A stretch of 64,000 nucleotides of DNA from Mycolicibacterium porcinum (GTDB taxonomy: Bacteria > Actinomycetota > Actinomycetes > Mycobacteriales > Mycobacteriaceae). Of the stretch, positions 18,355-30,111 are shown one piece after another; positions within the stretch are counted from its first letter, which is position 1, and every line of letters begins with the position of its first letter. A model generated the notes under the pieces. The model did no database searches. It saw nothing but the letters and a program-made list of their open reading frames with translations, and was not told the origin of the DNA. Made by a program: the position numbers and the translations under genes. The stretch covers positions 1 to 64,000 of the forward strand of contig MSTD01000010.1 in NCBI GenBank assembly GCA_001942045.1, read 5' to 3'.

Positions 18355-18406
18355 TTTCTACGCCTGGGTCGCGATCGCCGCGGCGGTAGCGACCCAGGCG
18401 TGGAAA
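18355..18406. terminator. Bidirectional hairpin between the Gly/Pro-rich gene and pyrF
   Basis: A stem of about 18 base pairs with one G-U pair flanks a 16-base loop. The 12-base core CGCCTGGGTCGC (18361-18372) pairs with GCGACCCAGGCG (18389-18400). It lies between two convergent genes. There is no U-run, but the stem is strong enough to serve both directions. Confidence 0.75.
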
Positions 18407-18449
18407 ACGGCGCACGCGTTATGCCGCGGACACCGTCAGGTGAGGACGG

Positions 18450-19262
18450 TCAGGTGAGGTAGGCGACTTCGTCGCGCAGGCGCTCGGCGGCCGCCCGCAG
18501 ATCGGCCACCGTCGGGCCGGCCCGCAGCACCTCACGAGACACCGTGGGCAGCACCAATCGGGCACCTCCGAACCCGCCCAGCGCATCGGCACGACCGCCC
18601 TGGGCTCCGACCCCTGGAACCAGCACCGGACCGCCCAGCGCGCTGAGATCGGGCGGGTCTGTCACCGTCGCGCCGACCACCACACCGACCGATCCGGTGG
18701 GCTGTCCGGCCGCCCGATTCACCGCCGCCACATCGTCGACGACGGACTGCGCCACGGTGCGCGACCCGGCGATGGCGCGTTGCACGCTCGGCCCCTCGGG
18801 GTTGGAGGTGGCGGCCAGCACGAACACGCCCCGGCCATGGGCCGCGGCGGTGTCCAGCAGTGGCTGCAGCGACCCGAAACCCAGATACGGCGAAGCGGTC
18901 ACCGCGTCGGCGGCCAGCGGTGAGTCACCGGCCCACGCCTCGGCGTAGGCGGCCATGGTCGAGCCGATGTCCCCCCGCTTGGCGTCGGCCAGCACCAGCA
19001 CACCGGCGTCGCGCAGCGCGGCCATCGTGCGCTCCAGCACCGCGAAACCGGCCGAGCCGTACGCCTCGAAGAACGCCACCTGCGGCTTGACCATCGCGAA
19101 GCCGGCGAAGGCCGTCACGCAGGCGTCGCTGAACGCGGTCAGGCCGTCGGCATCGGCGGACAGTCCCCAGGCCCGCAGCAGCTCGGGATGGGGGTCGATG
19201 CCGGGGCACAACGGCCCCCGCTCCGATACCGCAGCGGCCAGCCGTTGCCCGAAAGCCTCCAT
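18450..19262 (-). CDS. pyrF: Orotidine 5'-phosphate decarboxylase, subfamily 2
   Basis: PyrF decarboxylates OMP to UMP, the last step of de novo pyrimidine synthesis. The 270-residue protein is of the longer type-2 form found in mycobacteria (274 residues in M. tuberculosis). It has [11 protein letters not shown] near the N-terminus, the catalytic [13 protein letters not shown] segment (about 92-104), and [10 protein letters not shown] for phosphate binding. The ATG at 19262 is 2 bases after the carB stop, so it is the last gene of the pyr operon. Confidence 0.96.
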   Translation of the reverse strand: MEAFGQRLAAAVSERGPLCPGIDPHPELLRAWGLSADADGLTAFSDACVTAFAGFAMVKPQVAFFEAYGSAGFAVLERTMAALRDAGVLVLADAKRGDIGSTMAAYAEAWAGDSPLAADAVTASPYLGFGSLQPLLDTAAAHGRGVFVLAATSNPEGPSVQRAIAGSRTVAQSVVDDVAAVNRAAGQPTGSVGVVVGATVTDPPDLSALGGPVLVPGVGAQGGRADALGGFGGARLVLPTVSREVLRAGPTVADLRAAAERLRDEVAYLT

Positions 19263-19264
19263 GG

Positions 19265-22618
<3,354 letters not shown>

Positions 22619-23782
22619 CTACTTGTCTCCTGCCATCAGGTCGACGAACTGGTCGAAGAGGTATTCGGCGTCGTGGGGCCCGGCCGCGGCCTCGGGGTGG
22701 TACTGGACGGAGAACGCCCGGCCGTCAGCCAGCCGGATGCCTTCCACCACACCGTCGTTGGCGCAGGTGTGGCTGACCTCGGCAGTGCCGAAGGGGGTGT
22801 CGAACTGCTCCCCCGCCTCACCTTCGAGTGCGAAGCCGTGGTTCTGGGCGGTGATCGCCACCCGGCCGGTGATGTGGTCGACCACCGGGATGTTGATGCC
22901 GCGGTGGCCGAACACCATTTTGTAGGTGGATCGGCCGAGCGCACGGCCCAGGATCTGGTTGCCGAAGCAGATGCCGAACAACGGGATTCCGGCACCGAGC
23001 ACCTCACGGGTCACCGCGACAATGTGGTCAGCGGTGGCCGGGTCACCGGGGCCGTTGGACAGGAACACCCCGTCCGGCTTGAGGTCGGCGATCTGATCGA
23101 ACGTCACCGACGACGGCAGCACGTGGCTGCGGATCCCGCGCCGGGCGAAGTTGCGCGGGGTGTTCGTCTTGATCCCCAGGTCGACGGCCGCGACGGTAAA
23201 CCGGTGGCCGCCTTCAGGTTCGACGATGTAGGAGCTTGCAGTGCTGACCTCACCGGCCAGGTCCGCGCCCAGCATCGAAGGCTGGGCGAGAACCCGGGCC
23301 ACCAGTTCGTCCGTGCCGGCAAGGCTTGGGCCGGAGAACACTCCTGCCTTCATCGATCCGCGGGTGCGCAGGTGGCGCACCACTGCCCGGGTGTCGATTC
23401 CGGCGATGCCCACGATGCCCTGCCGGACCAACTCGTCGTCGAGGGTTCCGGCGGCGCGCCAGTTCGACGCGCGCGGTGAGGGATCGCGCACGGCGTAGCC
23501 GGCGACCCAGATCTTGTCGTCGCGGCTCTCGCCGTCCTCGGTGTTCCAGCCGGTGTTACCGATCTGCGGTGCGGTGGCGACCACGATCTGGCCGTGGTAG
23601 CTGGGATCGGTGAGCGTTTCCTGGTAGCCCGACATACCGGTGGAAAACACTGCCTCACCGAGGGTCTGGCCCACCGCTCCGAAGGTGGTACCGGTGAAGA
23701 CACGCCCGTCTTCGAGTACCAGGACCGCCGTGCCGGATTGGCGGCTCGCCGCCGTGTTGCTCTTGCTCGCGTTGCTCGTCAT
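22619..23782 (-). CDS. carA: Carbamoyl-phosphate synthase small (glutaminase) subunit
   Basis: CarA hydrolyses glutamine and passes ammonia to CarB. The 387-residue protein has the N-terminal CarA domain ([33 protein letters not shown]) and a class I glutamine amidotransferase domain (about 190-380). That domain has the nucleophile elbow [14 protein letters not shown] and the His/Glu pair in [13 protein letters not shown]. The ATG at 23782 follows GGAGGAAGAGG and overlaps the upstream membrane-protein gene by 4 bases. Confidence 0.97.
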   Translation of the reverse strand: MTSNASKSNTAASRQSGTAVLVLEDGRVFTGTTFGAVGQTLGEAVFSTGMSGYQETLTDPSYHGQIVVATAPQIGNTGWNTEDGESRDDKIWVAGYAVRDPSPRASNWRAAGTLDDELVRQGIVGIAGIDTRAVVRHLRTRGSMKAGVFSGPSLAGTDELVARVLAQPSMLGADLAGEVSTASSYIVEPEGGHRFTVAAVDLGIKTNTPRNFARRGIRSHVLPSSVTFDQIADLKPDGVFLSNGPGDPATADHIVAVTREVLGAGIPLFGICFGNQILGRALGRSTYKMVFGHRGINIPVVDHITGRVAITAQNHGFALEGEAGEQFDTPFGTAEVSHTCANDGVVEGIRLADGRAFSVQYHPEAAAGPHDAEYLFDQFVDLMAGDK

Positions 23783-24279
23783 GCCTCTTCCTCCAGCCAG
23801 CGGTCGTACTCTGCGCGATTGTCGGCGCGGAACCCGGTGTCGATCTCGGTGCCCGAGGGCAGCCGCCACCTGATGGCCAGGATCCCGTCGTAAGTCAGTG
23901 CCTTGCCCGCGATTCCGCGTTCGGTCCGGATCGCGGTGATCGACTCGGCCGGGATCCAGATCGGCCCGGCACCGCTGCGCTGCATCATGATTCCCTCGGG
24001 GTAACGGGTCAGCACCGCCTTGGTCCGAAAGCCCAGATCCCCCGCGGCGACCTTGTCGTTCCAGTGCGGCACCAGCGTGGTGCCCACGTACATCCCCTTG
24101 GTGGACGGAATCGTCGCCGCGCCGACGGTGTCAGGCAGCGGCGGCAGGGTGCCGATCAGCTCAGCCTGCCGCTGCGCACGATGCAGCCAGCCGCGCATCA
24201 TCTGCCGGATCAGGAATGCGATCAGCACGGCCAGCACGGCCGCCAGCACCAGCGACGCGATCAACGTGGGAGTGTTCAA
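23779..24279 (-). CDS. Rv1382-like single-pass membrane protein in the pyr operon
   Basis: The 166-residue protein has one N-terminal membrane helix (about 4-26, [19 protein letters not shown]) and a cytoplasmic region ending WLEEEA. It contains [27 protein letters not shown], which resembles the PH-like bacterial transporter-associated domain. The start is TTG at 24279, overlapping the pyrC stop (24276-24278), with GGGAAG 8 bases upstream; no ATG or well-placed GTG is available. It overlaps carA by 4 bases. M. tuberculosis has a matching gene (Rv1382, 165 residues) in the same place. Its conserved position argues for a link to pyrimidine synthesis or simple co-expression, but the function is unknown. 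Confidence 0.87.
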   Translation of the reverse strand: MNTPTLIASLVLAAVLAVLIAFLIRQMMRGWLHRAQRQAELIGTLPPLPDTVGAATIPSTKGMYVGTTLVPHWNDKVAAGDLGFRTKAVLTRYPEGIMMQRSGAGPIWIPAESITAIRTERGIAGKALTYDGILAIRWRLPSGTEIDTGFRADNRAEYDRWLEEEA

Positions 24280-25595
24280 TGGGGACACTTCCCGTCGAGT
24301 GCGGTGATCTTGCCACGCAACAAGGTGGCGGTGACGGTCGCGGGCAGCGTCATCGCTTCGAACGGCGTGTTGTCCGAGCGGCTGGCGAGCGTGTCGCCTT
24401 CGACCGTCCAGGTCGCGTCGGGATCGATCACCGTGAGGTTGGCCGGCTCGCCTACTTCCAGCGGCCGGCCCTGATCGGGCAGACCGACGATGGCGGCGGG
24501 AGCCTCGCTCATCACCTTGGCGACACCGCGCCAGGTCAGGAGGCCGGGGCGCACCATGGTCTCGGCGACCACCGACAGCGCGGTTTGCAGGCCGAGCATG
24601 CCCGGCCGGGCCACCGAGAACTCGCAGCACTTCTCGTGCTCGGCGTGCGGCGCATGGTCGGTGGCCACGCAGTCGATGACGCCGTCGGCCAACGCCTGGC
24701 GCAGCGCCTCGGCGTCGCTGGATTCCCGCAGCGGCGGGTTGACCCGGTTGCGCCCGTCGTAGCTGGCCAGCCGGCCGTCGTCGAGCAGCAGGTGGTGCGG
24801 GGTGACCTCGGCGGTGATGGAAATCCCTTGCGCCTTGGCCCATTTGAGCAATTCGACGGTGCCCGCCGTGGAGGCATGACAGATGTGCACCCGGGCACCG
24901 GCATCGCGGGCCAGGATCGCATCCCGGGCCACGATCGACTCCTCGGCCGACCGCGGCCAACCCGCCAGTCCGAGCTTGGCCGCGTTGGGTCCCTCATGGG
25001 CGACGGCACCGACGGTCAGCCGGGGCTCTTCGGCATGCTGGGCGATGAGCACCCCGAGGCCGGTGGCGTACTCCAACGCCCGCCGCATCACCAGCGGATC
25101 GTCGACACACAGACCGTCGTCGGAGAACATCCGGACCTGGCCGACACCGTCTGCCATCAGGCCCATCTCGGTGAGCTGCTTGCCTTTCAAGCCCACGGTC
25201 ACCGCGCCGACCGGATGCACGTCGACCAGTCCGACCTGTTGGCCGCGGTTCCACACGTGGTCGGTGACCACCGCGGTATCGGCGACCGGATCGGTGTTGG
25301 CCATCGCGAACACCGCGGTGTAGCCACCGAGCGCCGCTGCGGCCGAACCGGTTTCGATGTCCTCGGCGTATTCCCGGCCCGGCTCGCGCAGATGGGTGTG
25401 CAGGTCGACGAAGCCCGGCAGCAGCACCTGCCCGGTCGCGTCGATCACCTCGGCACCCTCGGGAGCCTTGAGGGCAGACCCAATCTCGGCGATCTGGCCG
25501 TCGGCGATCAGCACATCCTGTGCATCGCCTTCGCCGTAGAGACGTACGCCGCGGATCAGCACCGGCGGGTTCGAGCTCGCGTTGTGTTTCGTCAT
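24276..25595 (-). CDS. pyrC: Dihydroorotase
   Basis: PyrC cyclises carbamoyl-aspartate to dihydroorotate. The 439-residue protein is a type I (AtzC/PyrC amidohydrolase) enzyme. Metal ligands are in [10 protein letters not shown] (about 65-74), the [12 protein letters not shown] segment carries the conserved lysine region, further histidines are in VHICHAS and TPHHLLL, and the catalytic aspartate is in ATDHAPH. The ATG at 25595 overlaps the pyrB stop by 4 bases. Overlap with its downstream neighbour is 3 bases, so translation is coupled along the operon. Confidence 0.97.
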   Translation of the reverse strand: MTKHNASSNPPVLIRGVRLYGEGDAQDVLIADGQIAEIGSALKAPEGAEVIDATGQVLLPGFVDLHTHLREPGREYAEDIETGSAAAALGGYTAVFAMANTDPVADTAVVTDHVWNRGQQVGLVDVHPVGAVTVGLKGKQLTEMGLMADGVGQVRMFSDDGLCVDDPLVMRRALEYATGLGVLIAQHAEEPRLTVGAVAHEGPNAAKLGLAGWPRSAEESIVARDAILARDAGARVHICHASTAGTVELLKWAKAQGISITAEVTPHHLLLDDGRLASYDGRNRVNPPLRESSDAEALRQALADGVIDCVATDHAPHAEHEKCCEFSVARPGMLGLQTALSVVAETMVRPGLLTWRGVAKVMSEAPAAIVGLPDQGRPLEVGEPANLTVIDPDATWTVEGDTLASRSDNTPFEAMTLPATVTATLLRGKITALDGKCPH

Positions 25596-26548
25596 ACGCT
25601 GATCGCCTCCCGATCGGCGCCCACCATCAGATGGAACAGCACCGCCATCCGAACGTGGACACCATTTGAAACCTGTTGCAAGACAGCCGATTGCGAGGAG
25701 TCGGCCACCGGGAACGCGATCTCCATGCCACGCAGCATCGGTCCCGGATGCAGCACCACGGCATTGCCGGGCAGCATGGCCTGACGCTTCTCCGACAGCC
25801 CGTATCGGACTGAGTATTCGCGGGCGGACGGGAAGAACGCCCCGTTCATCCGTTCGGCCTGCACCCGCAGCATCAACACCGCATCGGCGGCGGGCAACTC
25901 GGCGTCCAGGTCGTGCGACACGGTGACCGGCCACTCGGACACCCCGACCGGCAGCAACGTCGGCGGCGCGACCAGCACCACCTCGGCCCCCAGGGTGGCC
26001 AGCAGTGTCACGTTCGACCGGGCCACCCGGCTGTGCAGCACGTCGCCGACGATCACCACGCGCTTACCCTCGATGGAGCCGAGCCGCTGGCGGATGGTCA
26101 GGGCGTCGAGCAGCGCCTGGGTGGGATGTTCGTGCGTGCCGTCGCCGGCGTTGATGACGCTGGGTCCGCCACCGCCGTCCTCGGCAGTCCATTCGGCGAG
26201 CTGCTGTGCCGCCCCCGAAGCAGGGTGACGGATGATCAGCGCATCGGCACCGGCGGCGCGCAGGGTCAGCGCGGTGTCACGCAGCGACTCCCCTTTGGCC
26301 ACAGAGGATCCCGAGGAACTGACGTTGATCACGTCGGCGCTCATCCACTTGCCCGCGACTTCGAACGACACCCGGGTCCTGGTGGAGTTCTCGTAGAACA
26401 TGGTGATGACGGTGCGGCCGCGCAATGTCGGTAGCTTCTTGACTTCCCGGCCGAGCAGCGCCTCGCGGAAGCGGTCGGCGTCGTCGAGGATCGCCGTCGC
26501 GTCGTCACGGCTGAGATCGCCGGCCGACAGGAGATGACGTGTCGTCAC
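25592..26548 (-). CDS. pyrB: Aspartate carbamoyltransferase catalytic subunit
   Basis: PyrB condenses carbamoyl phosphate with aspartate. The 318-residue protein has the carbamoyl-phosphate motif [12 protein letters not shown] (about 52-63), the [12 protein letters not shown] segment, and the aspartate-loop region [10 protein letters not shown]. No regulatory subunit (PyrI) gene is present, as expected in actinobacteria. It overlaps pyrR upstream and pyrC downstream by 4 bases each. Confidence 0.98.
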   Translation of the reverse strand: MTTRHLLSAGDLSRDDATAILDDADRFREALLGREVKKLPTLRGRTVITMFYENSTRTRVSFEVAGKWMSADVINVSSSGSSVAKGESLRDTALTLRAAGADALIIRHPASGAAQQLAEWTAEDGGGGPSVINAGDGTHEHPTQALLDALTIRQRLGSIEGKRVVIVGDVLHSRVARSNVTLLATLGAEVVLVAPPTLLPVGVSEWPVTVSHDLDAELPAADAVLMLRVQAERMNGAFFPSAREYSVRYGLSEKRQAMLPGNAVVLHPGPMLRGMEIAFPVADSSQSAVLQQVSNGVHVRMAVLFHLMVGADREAISV

Positions 26549-27102
26549 TTGGAAATCACCACCCCATCACGGTCGTCATCCTCGGAAAGCAGCACATGTA
26601 CACTCTCGGTGCGCGACGTCGGCACGTTCTTGCCGACGTAGTCGGCGCGGACCGGCAATTCGCGGTGGCCACGGTCGACCAGCACCGCCAGCTGCACCAC
26701 CCGGGGGCGGCCGATGTCGCGCAGCGCATCCAGCGCCGAGCGGACTGAGCGCCCCGAGTACAGGACGTCGTCGACGAGGATCACCACGGCGTCGTCGATA
26801 CCGCCGGGCGGGATCGACGTGGCCGCCAGCGGTCGCGGCGGCTTGAAGTTGAGGTCGTCGCGGTAGAGCGTGATGTCCAGGGCACCGACCGGCAAAGCCA
26901 CATCGGCGAACTCGTTGATCTTGGCCGCCAACCGTTTGGCGAGGGTCACACCGCGGGTCGGGATCCCCAGGAGAACGACCCGCTCGCGCTCGGCGGGATC
27001 GTCGAGGGCGGTCTTCTCGATGATCTGATGGGCGATCCGGGAAATGGTTCGGCCGACGTCCGCCGCAGACAGCAATTCCCGGTCGGTACCTGAAGAGCCC
27101 AT
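26545..27102 (-). CDS. pyrR: Bifunctional PyrR: pyr mRNA-binding regulator/uracil phosphoribosyltransferase
   Basis: PyrR senses uridine nucleotides and binds a hairpin in pyr mRNA; it also has uracil phosphoribosyltransferase activity. The 185-residue protein has the type I PRTase fold with the PRPP loop [17 protein letters not shown] (about 108-124) and the [12 protein letters not shown] region. It is the first gene of the operon, and a matching RNA hairpin lies just upstream at 27124-27141. In mycobacteria PyrR is known to repress by blocking translation, not by the attenuation used in Bacillus. The ATG at 27102 is used; the nearest strong GGAGG is 13 bases upstream and lies inside a small hairpin. 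Confidence 0.96.
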   Translation of the reverse strand: MGSSGTDRELLSAADVGRTISRIAHQIIEKTALDDPAERERVVLLGIPTRGVTLAKRLAAKINEFADVALPVGALDITLYRDDLNFKPPRPLAATSIPPGGIDDAVVILVDDVLYSGRSVRSALDALRDIGRPRVVQLAVLVDRGHRELPVRADYVGKNVPTSRTESVHVLLSEDDDRDGVVISK

Positions 27103-27123
27103 GAGGTGACTCTGACCTCCTTC

Positions 27124-27141
27124 TCCGCCTCTCTGGACGGA
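27124..27141 (-). promoter_or_regulatory. PyrR-binding RNA hairpin in the pyr operon leader
   Basis: On the transcribed strand TCCG pairs with CGGA around the loop TCCAGAGAGG. That loop sequence is the conserved PyrR recognition element known from Gram-positive pyr leaders. It ends just before AAGGAGG (27115-27121), so PyrR binding would block ribosome access. A second short hairpin, GAGGT paired with ACCTC (27104-27120), covers part of that Shine-Dalgarno region. A plausible -10 hexamer TAAGCT lies at 27169-27174. Sequence and structure are seen; repression is known for mycobacterial PyrR and inferred here. Confidence 0.8.
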
Positions 27142-27203
27142 TCGTTAAAGGACGTCGAACTGCACGGCAGCTTAGCAGGCCGCAAACCTTCGGCCCGCCA
27201 CGG

Positions 27204-28550
27204 TCACCTCGCAGAGCCGCTCAGGACGGCGTCCAATTCGGTTCCCTTCGTCTCGGGTAACAGGACGGTCGAGACGATGCTGACGACGACGAACGCCGCC
27301 ATCATCGCGCCAACGGCCCAGCTCCCCAGCGTGGCCACCAGGACACCGGCGACCAACGGCGGAATCGCCCCGCCCACGATGCCTGCCAGATTGAACGCGA
27401 TACCCGCGCCGGTGTAGCGGTATCGGGTGGCGAAGATCTCAGGCAGGAACGACCCGATGGGCCCGTAGGACAGGCCGAAGATGCAGAAGATGCCGGCGAT
27501 CGCCACCGCGAAACCCACCGGGGAACCGGAGTCGATCAGCGGCATCACCACGAACGCCCAGGGCAGTGCGAGCCCGAAGCCGGCGAGGATGACGCGGCGC
27601 CGGCCGTACCGGTCGCACAGCACGGCGGAGATGGCCGAGAACACCATGAGTGCGACGCCGGCGAGCACCCCGACGCCGAGGATCAGGCTGCGCGGGTGCC
27701 CGACGCGGGTGCTGGCGTAGCTCATCAGGTAGGTGCCGCCGAGGAAACTCATGGTGAAGATGCCCACCATGCATCCCGCGGCGAGGGCCACCTGCTTGGT
27801 CTGGGTGCGGAACAGTTCGGCCAGCGGCGCCTTGGGCACCCCACCTGCTACCTGCTCGCGGGCGAACACGGGCGTCTCGTCGATGCTCAACCGCACATAC
27901 AGCGCCACGATCAGCAGCACCGCGCTGAACAGGAACGGCAGCCGCCACGCCCAGTCCAGGAACATGGCGCTCTTCTCACCGATGGTCACACTGACGATGA
28001 AGACCACCAGGTTGCTCACCGCGAGCCCGGCGCCCGCACCGAGCTGGGTGAACATCCCGTACATGCCGCGCTTTCCGACGGGCGCGTACTCGGCGCTCAG
28101 CAGCGCCGAACCCGCCCATTCCCCGCCGACGGCGAAGCCCTGCAACAGCCGGAGCACCAGCAGGATGATCGGTGCGGCGATACCGATCGTCGCGGCGCTG
28201 GGCACCAACCCCACACAGACGGTCGACAGGCCCATGATCAACAGCGTGGCGATCAGAGTCTTCTTGCGGCCCAATCGATCTCCGAAATGACCGAACACCG
28301 CGGCCCCGATCGGGCGGGACAGAAACGCGACCGCGAAGGTGCCCAGTGAGGAGATCGTGGCCATCGTCGACCCCATGTTGGGGAAGAACACGTGCGGGAA
28401 GATCAGCGCCGCGGCGGTGCCGTAGATGTAGAAGTCGTAGAACTCGATCGCCGTCCCGACGAAGCTGGCGAACGCCACCCGCCGCATCGGGTTGGGCTCG
28501 GTGCCGAGTGCCGGGCTCGGTTCGTTCTCGACCTGGTCCTGCTGGGTCAT
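27204..28550 (-). CDS. MFS transporter, metabolite:proton symporter family
   Basis: The 448-residue protein has 12 predicted membrane helices and the MFS signature GHFGDRLGRKKTL between helices 2 and 3, with RRVAFASFVGTAIEFYDFYIYG at the N-terminus, typical of the MHS group (shikimate, proline/betaine, citrate-type carriers). RLLQGFAVGGEWAGS is the other hallmark segment. It should import an organic acid or osmolyte with protons; the substrate cannot be told. The ATG at 28550 has GAAGAGG upstream. It ends about 100 bases from pyrR on the same strand but is probably a separate unit, as pyrR has its own leader. Confidence 0.9.
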   Translation of the reverse strand: MTQQDQVENEPSPALGTEPNPMRRVAFASFVGTAIEFYDFYIYGTAAALIFPHVFFPNMGSTMATISSLGTFAVAFLSRPIGAAVFGHFGDRLGRKKTLIATLLIMGLSTVCVGLVPSAATIGIAAPIILLVLRLLQGFAVGGEWAGSALLSAEYAPVGKRGMYGMFTQLGAGAGLAVSNLVVFIVSVTIGEKSAMFLDWAWRLPFLFSAVLLIVALYVRLSIDETPVFAREQVAGGVPKAPLAELFRTQTKQVALAAGCMVGIFTMSFLGGTYLMSYASTRVGHPRSLILGVGVLAGVALMVFSAISAVLCDRYGRRRVILAGFGLALPWAFVVMPLIDSGSPVGFAVAIAGIFCIFGLSYGPIGSFLPEIFATRYRYTGAGIAFNLAGIVGGAIPPLVAGVLVATLGSWAVGAMMAAFVVVSIVSTVLLPETKGTELDAVLSGSAR

Positions 28551-28665
28551 GTGCCTCTTCTCACGCCATGTTCGCCAGAGAAGTATCACCCAAACCACGG
28601 CGGTCCTTGTCGGGAACTCACGGCGAGACACCACGGGTGGGTGGTCGCCCGCTAGCCTGGCGCGG

Positions 28666-29868
28666 GTGAACCTCGACGGCAATCAGACGTCCATCCGGGA
28701 GGCGATCGACGCCGGGCTGCTGGCAGGCGCGGTCACCCTGGTGTGGCAGGCGGGCCAGGTGCTGCAGGTCAACACGCTCGGTCACCGCGATGTCGACGCC
28801 GGGCTGCCGATGCAGCGCGACACCATCTTCCGGATCGCCTCGATGACCAAACCCGTGACGGTGGCGGCCGCGATGGCGCTGGCAGAGGAGGGCAAGCTCG
28901 CACTGAACGAGCCGGTGTCGAAGTGGCTGCCGGAACTGGCGGACATGCGGGTGCTGCGCGAGCCTCGCGGACCGCTGGACCGCACCGAGCCCGCGCGCCG
29001 GCCCATCACCTTCGACGACCTGATGACCCACCGCAGCGGTCTGGCCTACGTCTTCTCCGTGCTGGGGCCGCTGGCAGCGGCGTACGGCAAGCTGTCGCTG
29101 CGTCAGGATCAGGACCGCTGGCTGGCCGAGGTCGCCAAGCTGCCGCTGGCCCATCAGCCCGGTGAGCGCATCACCTACAGTCACTCCACCGACGTGCTGG
29201 GCATCGCGCTGTCCCGGATCGAGGGCAAACCGCTGTCCCAGGTGCTGTCCGAGCGCATCTTCGGCCCCCTCGGCATGGTCGACACCGGCTTCTCCGTCGA
29301 TGCGGCCGGTCGACGGCGCGCGGCGACGATGTACCAGCTCACCCCCGACAACAAGCTGACCCACGATGTGATGGGTCCCGCGCCGATCACCGATCCCCCG
29401 TTCTGCATGGGTGGCGCCGGGCTGTTCTCCACTGCCGACGACTATTTGAAGTTCGCCCGGATGCTGTTGGCCGGCGGCACGGTCGACGGCGTGCGTGTAC
29501 TTTCCGAGGAGTCGGTCCGGGTGATGCACACCGACCGGCTCACCGCCGAGCAGAAGCAGTTCGAGTTCCTCGGCGCACCGTTCTGGATCGGCCGGGGCTT
29601 CGGTCTGAACCTTTCGGTGGTGACGGATCCGGAGAAATCGCGCATGGTGTTCGGCCCGGGCGGGCTGGGCACTTTCAGTTGGCCCGGCGCCTACGGCACC
29701 TGGTGGCAGGCCGACCCTTCGGCGGATCTGATCCTGATCTACCTGATCCAGAACCATCCGAATCTGTCGGTGGACGCCGCCGCGGTCAGCGGCAACACGT
29801 CGACGGCCAAACTCCAAACGGCACAACCCAGATTCGTCCGCCGCACGTATCAGGCGCTTGGGATCTAG
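28666..29868 (+). CDS. Serine hydrolase, class C beta-lactamase/esterase family
   Basis: The 400-residue protein has the catalytic SxxK motif SMTK at 59-62 and a YSHS segment near 169 in the place of YxN. Such enzymes are usually esterases or DD-peptidases rather than true beta-lactamases; EstB-type esterases have the same motifs. No signal peptide is evident, which favours a cytoplasmic esterase. The GTG at 28666 starts right at the conserved region. It is divergent from the MFS gene (115-base gap) and overlaps the end of the next, convergent small gene by 4 bases. Confidence 0.88.
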   Translation: MNLDGNQTSIREAIDAGLLAGAVTLVWQAGQVLQVNTLGHRDVDAGLPMQRDTIFRIASMTKPVTVAAAMALAEEGKLALNEPVSKWLPELADMRVLREPRGPLDRTEPARRPITFDDLMTHRSGLAYVFSVLGPLAAAYGKLSLRQDQDRWLAEVAKLPLAHQPGERITYSHSTDVLGIALSRIEGKPLSQVLSERIFGPLGMVDTGFSVDAAGRRRAATMYQLTPDNKLTHDVMGPAPITDPPFCMGGAGLFSTADDYLKFARMLLAGGTVDGVRVLSEESVRVMHTDRLTAEQKQFEFLGAPFWIGRGFGLNLSVVTDPEKSRMVFGPGGLGTFSWPGAYGTWWQADPSADLILIYLIQNHPNLSVDAAAVSGNTSTAKLQTAQPRFVRRTYQALGI

Positions 29869-30056
29869 TTGTCCTGCGCGGCTGCCAGTTTGGCCTCGGC
29901 GATCCGGTAGAGACCATCGAGTGCCGAGTCTTCGATGCTGAGGTATTCACACACGACCTCGCGGGCGACCCCGGCGTCGCGGAGCCGTAAGGCCAGCGAG
30001 TACGGCAACGGCAGTGACCGCAACGCCTGCTCGCGTACCTCGCCCTCGTCAGCCAT
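29865..30056 (-). CDS. Small conserved mycobacterial protein of unknown function
   Basis: The 63-residue product is acidic and helical and reads well as a protein (LRSLPLPYSLALRLRDAGV, CEYLSIEDSALDGLYRIAEAKL). It looks like a small helical bundle with a possible helix-turn-helix-like middle (DAGVAREVVCEYLSI). I recall similar short mycobacterial hypothetical proteins but no function. It overlaps the convergent serine hydrolase stop by 4 bases and follows the LuxR regulator on the same strand with a 55-base gap, so it may be read from that transcript. Confidence 0.7.
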   Translation of the reverse strand: MADEGEVREQALRSLPLPYSLALRLRDAGVAREVVCEYLSIEDSALDGLYRIAEAKLAAAQDN

Positions 30057-30111
30057 GCGATCCAGGATGCGACGGCCCGGCCGGACTGGAGCGAGTAACC
30101 CGATACTCGAA

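Noticed and set aside
28666..29868. Calling the SMTK protein a true beta-lactamase
   Set aside because: It has no visible signal peptide, and most mycobacterial proteins of this type are esterases or of unknown substrate.
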